Source: Streptomyces tuirus (GTDB lineage Bacteria; Actinomycetota; Actinomycetes; Streptomycetales; Streptomycetaceae). Taken from it: a stretch of 64,000 nt of DNA. Made by a program: the position numbers and the translations under genes. A model generated the notes under the pieces. That model was given only the letters and a program-made list of their open reading frames with translations, was not told where the DNA came from and did no database searches. This document shows positions 50,014-56,405 of this stretch, one piece after another. Each line of letters starts with the position of its first letter. Positions within the stretch are counted from its first letter, which is position 1. The stretch covers positions 4,824,001-4,888,000 of the forward strand of contig NZ_AP023439.1 of NCBI RefSeq assembly GCF_014701095.1, in the 5' to 3' direction.

Positions 50014-50901
50014 ATGGGACTGCTTCTCGCCCTGCTGATGGGCCTCGGCGTCTGGGGCGTCTTCGCCGGCCTCCGCATGTACCGCGCGGAGGCCAAACTG
50101 CCCGGCGACCTCGCACTGGCCCTGGAGGTCGGCTCCACGCGCACCGGCGCGGTCGACTCGCTCATCGACCGTATGGGCATGCGTTACGCGCCCGCCGTGC
50201 TGCGCCTGATGGGCCCGAAACAGGTGGCGAAGTACCGCCGCAAGATCGACCTCGCGGGCAACCCCGGCGGCCTGACCATCGACAGGTACGCCGCACGCCG
50301 GGCGGTCTACGGCTTCCTCGGAGCCGTGGGCTTCCTGGTCTTCCTCATGCGGGGCCAGCTGCTGGTCGCCCTGCTTCTGCTGGCCTTCGGCGCGTTCTGG
50401 ACGGAGGTCGGCATCTGGTCGGCGATCCGCATCCGCAAGGACGTCATCGAACGGACCCTCCCGGACTTCCTCGACGTCCTCGCGGTCGTGGTGAGCGCGG
50501 GCCTCGGCTTCCGCCAGGCGCTGGACCGGGTCTCGTCCCGGTACGAGGGCCCCTGGGCCGACGAACTGCGCATCACGCTGCGCCAGATGGACCTCGGCAT
50601 GAGCCGCCGCCAGGCCTTCGCGGAACTGCGCCGCCGCAACGACTCCGAGCAGGTGGCGATGTTCGTGACGGCACTGCAGCAGGGCGAGGAACTGGGCGCG
50701 CCGATCGTCGACACGCTGGTGTCCCTCGCGAAGGACATGCGCCGCACGGACGCGCAGAACGCCCGCCGCAAGGCGGCCCGGGCCGTCCCCAAGGCCACGA
50801 TGATGATCACGACCTTCATGGTCCCGGCCACGATGCTCCTGCTCGGCGCGGGTCTGATCCTCGGCTCGGGCACGGACTTCGGCTCGGTGACGGGGAAGTA
50901 G
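50014..50901 (+). CDS. tadC: TadC inner-membrane platform protein
   Basis: 295 residues, type II secretion F-domain protein like TadB. Helix at 1-20, paired helices around 95-130, F domain with LPDFLDVLAVVVSAGLGFRQ, LDRVSSRYEGPWADELR and VAMFVTALQQGEELGAPIVD, and a final helix. Starts 16 bases after tadB and ends 15 bases before the sensor kinase gene. Confidence 0.93.
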   Translation: MGLLLALLMGLGVWGVFAGLRMYRAEAKLPGDLALALEVGSTRTGAVDSLIDRMGMRYAPAVLRLMGPKQVAKYRRKIDLAGNPGGLTIDRYAARRAVYGFLGAVGFLVFLMRGQLLVALLLLAFGAFWTEVGIWSAIRIRKDVIERTLPDFLDVLAVVVSAGLGFRQALDRVSSRYEGPWADELRITLRQMDLGMSRRQAFAELRRRNDSEQVAMFVTALQQGEELGAPIVDTLVSLAKDMRRTDAQNARRKAARAVPKATMMITTFMVPATMLLLGAGLILGSGTDFGSVTGK

Positions 50902-50916
50902 GGGAGGGGCGACGCC

Positions 50917-53037
50917 ATGTCGATGACAGGGGAACGGACGGGGCTGCTGGGACGACGCCGCCGCCGGGCCGAGCAGAACCCGGAGATCACCACGCCCCCG
51001 GCGGGGACGGTGCTGCCCCCGCACGTCCGCACGGGCGCGCCGGACGTACCGGTGACGTCCGTGACGCCCGCGCTGCCGCCGGGGTGGGAGGCGGCCGCGG
51101 GGTTCGTCGGCGGGGAGCCGACGCTGCGGATCAAGGGGGGCGGACGTCGGGAAGGGGCGTTGCCCCGGGTGGCGGCGGTGGACGCCCGTGCCCAGGGGGC
51201 GACGGGTAGGGCACACGGCCCCCGGCCGCATCCACAGGACCAGGCTCACGGTCGCTCCGCCTCCGGTGACGCCGCGCCCACACAGGAGCCGGGCGCGCCG
51301 GCCGCCGACGGCGGCGGGAGCGGCGGCCGGGCCGCAGGTCCAGCCGAAATGCCGGTCCCGGCGGCAGGTCCGGCCGTAGAGCCGGTCCCGGCGGCAGGTC
51401 CGGCCGTAGAGCCGATCGCGGCGGCAGGTCCGGCGGCCGCAGCGCCGAACCCGGCCGCAGGACCGGCCGGTGCCGCGAACCCCGCCGCAGGTCCGGCCGA
51501 AACCCCGGTCCCGGCGGGAGGCCCGGCCGCAGCGCCGGTCCCAGCGGCAGGTCCGGCGGCCGTATCGCCGAACCCGGCCGCAGGACCAGCTGAGGTGCCG
51601 GTCCCGGCAGCAAGTCCAGCCGCAGCGCCGGGCCCGGCGGCAGGCCCGGCCGAAGCCCCGACCCCTGCCACAGCCCCGACCCCTGCCGCAGGCCCGGCCG
51701 AAGCCCCGATCCCGGCCGCAGCCCCAACCCCTGCCACAGCCCCGACCCCTGCCGCAGGCCCGGCCGCAGCCCAGCCCCCCGCCGCTGGCCCGGCCGGTGC
51801 CGCGAACCCCGCGATCGGCATCCAGGTCAACGCCCTGCAAGCCATGTGCCGCCAGGTCTTCGGCTTCCGTCTGGCGATGATCGCCCTGGCCACCCCCACC
51901 GCCCTCGTGAACGCGAACGACGGCCTCCCCACTCGCCTCGTCGGCGCGGCCGTGGTCGTCACGTTCATGACCTCCTACGTCCTCTTCAGGGACTGGGAAC
52001 GCTTCGGCCCCCTCCTCCTGCGCCACCCCTCCCTCCTCGCCGCGGACACCCTCTTCGGCGCCCTGCTCCTCATCGCGGCCGGACCCGACAGCACCCTCGC
52101 CTACGTCAGCGTCTGCACCCCCCTCCTGGCAGGCCTGGTCTACGGCTGGCGAGGCGCGGCGGTCTTCGCCTCCCTCCAGGCCCTCCTGCTGCTCCTCATC
52201 CACGCGGCACAGGAGGACCCGGCCCCCGGCATCACCGAGTCCGCCCTCCTGCCCGGCCTCTGCGTCATCGCAGGAGCGGTCGGCTCCAGCCTCCGCAATC
52301 TCATGCTCCGCTTCGGCGCGGCCACCCAGGCCCTCACCACCGTCCAGGCCCGACTCGCCGTGACGGAAGCGGTCAGTGCCGAGCGCGCCCGCCTGGCCCG
52401 CGAGATGCACGACTCCGTCGCCAAGACCCTGCACGGCGTGGCCCTGGCTGCCGACGGCCTCACCACCTCGACCGACGCCGACCGCATGGACCCGGTCCTG
52501 GTGAGACAGCAGGCAGCGCTCGTCGCCCGTTCGGCCCGCCGGGCGGCCGCCGAATCCCGCGAACTCCTGGCCGACCTGCGCCGCGAGTCGGACCCGGACC
52601 AGGCCACGGACGTCCTGGTCGAACTGGCCGCCCGCACTCGTGACTTCAGCACCCGCACCGGCCTCCCGGCGGTCTACCGCCCCACCGGCGCCCACGCCGT
52701 GCCGCCGGTCCCGCCGGCGGTGGCCCGCCAGCTCCTCACCATCGCCTCGGAAGCCATGGAGAACGCCCACCGGCACGCCCGCCCCACCCGCGTCGACGTC
52801 AGCGCGGGCGTCCACGGCGACCTGCTCCGCATCTGCGTCTACGACGACGGCCGCGGCCTCCCACCCGGCACCACCCTCGAACAACTGCGCCGCGCGGGCC
52901 ACTTCGGCCTGGTCGGCATGGTCGAACGCGCCGCCTCGGTCGGCGCCCGCATCCGCATAGGCCGCGGCGGCCACCCCCAGGGCACGGAGGTCCGCCTGGA
53001 ACTCCCCCTGGCCGCCCTGACCACCCCCGCCGCATGA
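50917..53037 (+). CDS. Sensor histidine kinase (NarL/DesK class) with long PA-repeat insert
   Basis: 706 residues. Residues 1-140 are basic and disordered. Residues 142-298 are Pro/Ala-rich repeats built on PAAGPAxxP. Residues 305-445 hold about five or six membrane helices. Residues 480-545 hold the HisKA_3 dimerisation helix with phospho-His498 in AREMHDSVAKTLHG. Residues 590-706 hold the ATPase domain (SEAMENAHRHARP, DDGRGLPPG, GHFGLVGMVERA). It should pass phosphate to the response regulator whose gene follows with coupled ends. No tad locus needs a kinase in principle, so it is the likely on/off control of this pilus. The repeat insert may reach across the cell-wall side or act as a spacer. 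Confidence 0.9.
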   Translation: MSMTGERTGLLGRRRRRAEQNPEITTPPAGTVLPPHVRTGAPDVPVTSVTPALPPGWEAAAGFVGGEPTLRIKGGGRREGALPRVAAVDARAQGATGRAHGPRPHPQDQAHGRSASGDAAPTQEPGAPAADGGGSGGRAAGPAEMPVPAAGPAVEPVPAAGPAVEPIAAAGPAAAAPNPAAGPAGAANPAAGPAETPVPAGGPAAAPVPAAGPAAVSPNPAAGPAEVPVPAASPAAAPGPAAGPAEAPTPATAPTPAAGPAEAPIPAAAPTPATAPTPAAGPAAAQPPAAGPAGAANPAIGIQVNALQAMCRQVFGFRLAMIALATPTALVNANDGLPTRLVGAAVVVTFMTSYVLFRDWERFGPLLLRHPSLLAADTLFGALLLIAAGPDSTLAYVSVCTPLLAGLVYGWRGAAVFASLQALLLLLIHAAQEDPAPGITESALLPGLCVIAGAVGSSLRNLMLRFGAATQALTTVQARLAVTEAVSAERARLAREMHDSVAKTLHGVALAADGLTTSTDADRMDPVLVRQQAALVARSARRAAAESRELLADLRRESDPDQATDVLVELAARTRDFSTRTGLPAVYRPTGAHAVPPVPPAVARQLLTIASEAMENAHRHARPTRVDVSAGVHGDLLRICVYDDGRGLPPGTTLEQLRRAGHFGLVGMVERAASVGARIRIGRGGHPQGTEVRLELPLAALTTPAA
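51342..51810 (+). repeat. Degenerate repeats coding PAAGPA units
   Basis: About 470 bases of imperfect 18-30 base repeats (GGCAGGTCCGGCC and variants) inside the kinase gene. Two 30-base units at about 51355-51414 are almost identical. They encode about 25 copies of a Pro-Ala-Ala-Gly-Pro-Ala-like unit and are prone to length change. Confidence 0.85.
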
Positions 53038-53063
53038 CCCCACGACCCGAGAGGAGGCCCCTG

Positions 53064-54032
53064 ATGCCGGACCAGACGCCCCACTTCACCGGCGCCCCGC
53101 AGCCGCCACCGCACCACCCGTTCGCCGACCTCCCGCTCCCGCACCCGGCACCACCGGTCCGCCGCCTCCGGGTCGTCGTGGCGGACGACAACCCCGTGGT
53201 CCGCGCCGGCCTCACCGCGCTGCTCTCCGGCCGCCCGGACATCGAGGTCGTGGCGGAGGCCGCCGACGGCCGCCAGGCCTACGAGGCCGCCCACCAGCAC
53301 CGCCCGGACGTCGTCCTCCTGGACGTCCGCATGCCCGGCGTGGACGGCATCTCGGCCCTCCCGTACCTGGTGCGGATCGCACCGGTGATGATGCTGACCT
53401 ACAGCAGGGAGTCGGAGATCGTCCACGAGGCCCTGCGCCGGGGGGCGGGCGGCTACCTGGTCCACGGCGAGTTCACGGCGGACCAGTTGGTCGACGCGGT
53501 ACGCGACATCAAGGAGGGCCGGGCCCACTTCACCCCGACGGCGGCGGGCGCCCTGGTGGCCCAACTCCGCCAGGACCCGGCCCCGGCTCCACCGCTGCCG
53601 GAGGGCCTTGGCCAGTCATCGAGTGCGACTGCATACGGACATTCCACGCCCGGACAGACGTATATGCAACGTCAACAACCCACTCCACCAGCACATTTCG
53701 AGGGGCCGCAGGCGCCACCCCCGCCCACTTCGCCAGAAATGCTTTCGCACATGCAACCACATGTGGGACAGTCTTCGTCTGAGTGGACGAGTGGCCGTCC
53801 GGCCGCTCCCGACAGGTCACGGTTCCAACTGAGCACGAGGGAGGCGGAGATCATGGACCTCATCGCGTCCGGCATGAACAACCAGCAGATCGCCGCCACG
53901 TGCTTCATCAGCGAGAAGACCGTCAAGAACCACATCAACCGCATCTTCGCCAAGCTCCACAGCACCAGCCGCTCCGAGGCCGCCGCGAAGTGGATCGGCA
54001 CGGCCCCGGACGCACACCGGGGACGGGGGTGA
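53064..54032 (+). CDS. NarL/LuxR-family response regulator of the tad locus
   Basis: 322 residues from ATG 53064, chosen because GAGGAGG lies 6 bases upstream; an ATG at 53034 overlaps the kinase stop. Receiver domain at about 27-145 with phospho-Asp87 in DVVLLDVRMPG; a linker rich in Pro/Gln/Ser (about 170-255); LuxR helix-turn-helix at 262-320 (LSTREAEIMDLIASGMNNQQ, KTVKNHINRIFAKL). It is the partner of the kinase encoded just before. Target sites are unknown; the GGGCCC clusters upstream of flp and the two Flp-leader genes are candidates. Confidence 0.92.
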   Translation: MPDQTPHFTGAPQPPPHHPFADLPLPHPAPPVRRLRVVVADDNPVVRAGLTALLSGRPDIEVVAEAADGRQAYEAAHQHRPDVVLLDVRMPGVDGISALPYLVRIAPVMMLTYSRESEIVHEALRRGAGGYLVHGEFTADQLVDAVRDIKEGRAHFTPTAAGALVAQLRQDPAPAPPLPEGLGQSSSATAYGHSTPGQTYMQRQQPTPPAHFEGPQAPPPPTSPEMLSHMQPHVGQSSSEWTSGRPAAPDRSRFQLSTREAEIMDLIASGMNNQQIAATCFISEKTVKNHINRIFAKLHSTSRSEAAAKWIGTAPDAHRGRG

Positions 54033-54066
54033 CCTCCGGTGACGCGACGGTGGCACAACCGACGGC

Positions 54067-54137
54067 TGGGCCCGGCCGATTGGGCCCGGAATTGGGCCCA
54101 GGGGCCCTCTGGCGGACAGGGCGTTCCGCCGTACGTT
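54067..54137 (+). promoter_or_regulatory. GGGCCC cluster and likely promoter upstream of flp
   Basis: TGGGCCC at 54067-54073, 54081-54087 and 54093-54099, and GGGCCC at 54102-54107: four hexamers in 41 bases. A -10-like TACGTT lies at 54132-54137, 43 bases before the flp ATG. The arrangement matches the clusters upstream of the 43666 and 56406 genes. Confidence 0.5.
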
Positions 54138-54180
54138 CCTCGTGTCGAAAGCGACACAGCCGAACCCGGAGGGGAACACC

Positions 54181-54414
54181 ATGAGCGACCTGATGCTGAA
54201 GACCGCCGTCGCGACCAAGGTCCGCGTGAACGGCTGGAAGAACACGACGGCCGAAGCGATGCGCCGCCGCGCCGGCGACAAGGGTCAGACGGCGGTCGAG
54301 TACCTGGGCATCATCGCGGTGGTGGTGGCGATTGTGCTGGCGATCACGGGCACCAGCATCGGTACGACGATCCTCGACAAGATCACGAATCTGATCAACC
54401 GGGTCGGGAATTGA
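54181..54414 (+). CDS. flp: Flp-type major pilin
   Basis: 77 residues, GGAGGGG before the ATG. A 35-residue basic leader ends DKG, followed by QTAVEYLG (Gly35 cleavage, Glu40 at mature position 5, adjacent Tyr), then one hydrophobic helix and a short polar end (ITNLINRVGN). This is a standard Flp pilin, to be cut by a TadV-type prepilin peptidase not found in this window. First gene of a rightward unit with tadG-like, lipoprotein and OmpA-domain genes. Confidence 0.95.
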   Translation: MSDLMLKTAVATKVRVNGWKNTTAEAMRRRAGDKGQTAVEYLGIIAVVVAIVLAITGTSIGTTILDKITNLINRVGN

Positions 54415-55013
54415 CGCGACCTCGCACGTACGGCGACGCAGGGCAGGCCTTCCCCATCTACATCACGGTGGTGGGGGGCCTGCTCTTTCTCGCGCTCGCC
54501 TACTTCGCGGTCGGCCAGGCCACGGTGAATCGAGGCGGCGCTCAGACGGCGGCTGACGCCGCGGCGCTCGCGGCGGCCCAGGAAGCCCGGGATCAGCTTG
54601 CAGGCGAGTGGGTCGAGGCCGTTCTCGACCCCGACCAGTGGCAGGACATCTTCGACGGCGACGTACAACTGGTGGGCGACCCGTGCTTGCGTGCGTATCA
54701 GCTCGCCGGGCAGAACGACGCAGATGTCGAAGGGTGTTCGGGTACCGGAGTGCCGCTGGGCTACGAGGTCGTCGTGCAGACGCGGAAGACCATGGGAGAG
54801 TCCATAGTCCCCGCAACAGCACAGAAGAAGTCGAGCGCCACTGCGACGGCCGTCATCGAGCCCCTCTGCGAGTTCAAGCCGCTTCCCGAGGGTGCGGGGG
54901 ACGACGTGCTCCCTGGCCTCACCTGCGACGGTAAGAACTGGGACCTTAAACCGGACGATCTCACCGAGCTTCCGGAACCCGAGGATCTTTTCGACGTCCA
55001 CCTGGCTGACTGA
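54411..55013 (+). CDS. TadG-like pilus-associated protein
   Basis: 200 residues from TTG 54411, overlapping the flp stop (TTGA). The N-terminus GDAGQAFPIYITVVGGLLFL is a TadE/TadG-like membrane segment but lacks the Glu at mature position 5 (QAFPI); QTAADAAALAAAQEARDQLA is the TadG_N hallmark. The outer part has four or more cysteines (DPCLR, EGCSG, PLCEF, LTCDG). It is probably an envelope anchor or minor component of the pilus. Confidence 0.85.
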   Translation: MTRPRTYGDAGQAFPIYITVVGGLLFLALAYFAVGQATVNRGGAQTAADAAALAAAQEARDQLAGEWVEAVLDPDQWQDIFDGDVQLVGDPCLRAYQLAGQNDADVEGCSGTGVPLGYEVVVQTRKTMGESIVPATAQKKSSATATAVIEPLCEFKPLPEGAGDDVLPGLTCDGKNWDLKPDDLTELPEPEDLFDVHLAD

Positions 55014-55047
55014 GAAGCGAACGACGAGTGACGAAGGAAGCGGAGAG

Positions 55048-55626
55048 ATGAGCATGCGGTTCACTGAGAGGGCCCGCAGGAGGGTGGTCGCGTTGACCAT
55101 GGCGGGCGGACTGGCCCTGGGCGCGGTCGGCTGCGGCGGTGGTGGCGACGACAAGAAGCCGGAGACCTCGGCCTCTGCTTCGAAGGACCGCGGCTCCGCA
55201 CCGAGCGCTCAGGAGGGCAAGTCCGAGGCGCCGCTGACCGAACTCAAGGGCAAGGACGGCCTGCTCCTTCAGATCACGTCCGCACAGCGGGATGCGGGCG
55301 GATTCCTCACCGTGAACGGCCAGTTCAAGAACGACGGATCCGGTTCACTGGTGATCCCCTCAGCACTTCGCGGTGACGAGACGGAGATCCTCAAGCACGG
55401 CACGTCACTCGGTGGCGCGACACTCGTGGACTCGAAGGGGAAGAAGCGCTACTACGTACTGCGCGACACCGAGGGACGACCGCTGACGACCACAGGGCTC
55501 ACCACGATCGAGTCCGGGCAGACCATCCCCGTCTTCATCCAGTTCCCTGCACCGCCCGCGAGCGCAACAGACGTCACCCTGCAGGTCCCGACATTCTCCA
55601 GCGGCACCATCAAGATCTCCGGGTGA
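55048..55626 (+). CDS. Lipoprotein of the flp operon
   Basis: 192 residues from ATG 55048 (a second ATG at 55054 is possible). Lipobox LGAVGC with Cys29, a Gly/Lys/Ser linker, then a beta-sandwich-like domain (LKGKDGLLLQITSAQRDAGG, ESGQTIPVFIQFPAPPASAT) resembling DUF4352/Ig-like telokin folds. It lies between tadG and the OmpA gene, and its stop overlaps a possible GTG start of the latter; it is probably an envelope part of the pilus. Confidence 0.78.
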   Translation: MSMRFTERARRRVVALTMAGGLALGAVGCGGGGDDKKPETSASASKDRGSAPSAQEGKSEAPLTELKGKDGLLLQITSAQRDAGGFLTVNGQFKNDGSGSLVIPSALRGDETEILKHGTSLGGATLVDSKGKKRYYVLRDTEGRPLTTTGLTTIESGQTIPVFIQFPAPPASATDVTLQVPTFSSGTIKISG

Positions 55627-55634
55627 GGCCGGCC

Positions 55635-56285
55635 ATGAAGACCCCCACGCGCAGCCGAACGGCGACTCCACGCCTCGCCCTCGTCCTCACCGCCGCCGGC
55701 CTGATGGTCGCCACGAACATCTACGGCGCCGTCTCGGCCCACGCCGACGAAACCCCCGGCGTGCCCCCCGGCACGGAGGCCTCCGCCTCAGCCCCTGTCG
55801 ACGTCGACCCCAACGACCCCGACCTCAAGCTCCCCGAAGGCGCCACCCTCGCCGAACCCAAGGTCCTCGACATCAAGCAGGTCGTCGAAGACCAGAGCGG
55901 TGACGAACGCCGCGAAGACACCAACGCCGACGTCAAGTTCGCCCTCCAGGCCGAGGTCCTCTTCGGCAAGGACAGCGCGAAACTCAGCGGCGAGGCGAAG
56001 GCCCGGATCTCCGCGATCGCCGAGGAGATCAAGACGCAGAACGCGACGAAGATCCGCGTCTTCGGCTTCACGGACAACCTCGGCTCCTCCGCCCACGGCG
56101 ACGTCCTGTCCCGGAAACGAGCCGACGCCGTACAGAACGTCCTCGACCAGGAACTGACCGACTCCAACGTCACCTACGAGGTCCGCGGCTACGGCGAGCA
56201 GTACCCGATCGCCGACAACTCCTCGGAAACCGGCCGCAAGAAGAACCGCCGGGTCGAGGTCTCCTTTCCGCGCACAGAGAGTTGA
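55635..56285 (+). CDS. Secreted OmpA-domain protein of the flp operon
   Basis: 216 residues from ATG 55635; GTG 55623 is an alternative that overlaps the lipoprotein stop. Signal peptide to about residue 36 (AVSAHA), acidic linker, then an OmpA-like peptidoglycan-binding domain (FGKDSAKLSGEAKARISAIA, VFGFTDNLGSSAHGDVLSRK, RADAVQNVL, GRKKNRRVEVSF). It could anchor the Tad machine to the cell wall. Confidence 0.88.
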   Translation: MKTPTRSRTATPRLALVLTAAGLMVATNIYGAVSAHADETPGVPPGTEASASAPVDVDPNDPDLKLPEGATLAEPKVLDIKQVVEDQSGDERREDTNADVKFALQAEVLFGKDSAKLSGEAKARISAIAEEIKTQNATKIRVFGFTDNLGSSAHGDVLSRKRADAVQNVLDQELTDSNVTYEVRGYGEQYPIADNSSETGRKKNRRVEVSFPRTES

Positions 56286-56296
56286 GTCACCGAAAG

Positions 56297-56352
56297 TGGG
56301 CCCAGGGTTGGGGCCACGGGCCCACGCGTGACTGATCGACGTTCCTTAGCCT
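56297..56352 (+). promoter_or_regulatory. GGGCCC cluster and likely promoter upstream of the Flp-leader toxin gene
   Basis: TGGGCCCA (56297-56304), GGGGCCA (56310-56316), GGGCCCA (56318-56324), then a -10-like TTAGCCT (56346-56352), 54 bases before the ATG at 56406. Same hexamer grouping as upstream of flp. Confidence 0.5.
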
Positions 56353-56405
56353 CGGCTCAGTGCCCGTCTTGAACGGCCGTTTCCCGAGCTGAGCTGAGGT
56401 CGCGC

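Noticed and set aside
51342..51810. Possible CRISPR-like or satellite array
   Set aside because: The units are coding, imperfect, without unique spacers, and continue the kinase reading frame.
49966..53043. 1025-residue minus-strand frame across tadC and the kinase
   Set aside because: Antisense to well-supported Tad and kinase domains; its Arg/Gly/Cys repeats mirror the PAAGPA repeats.
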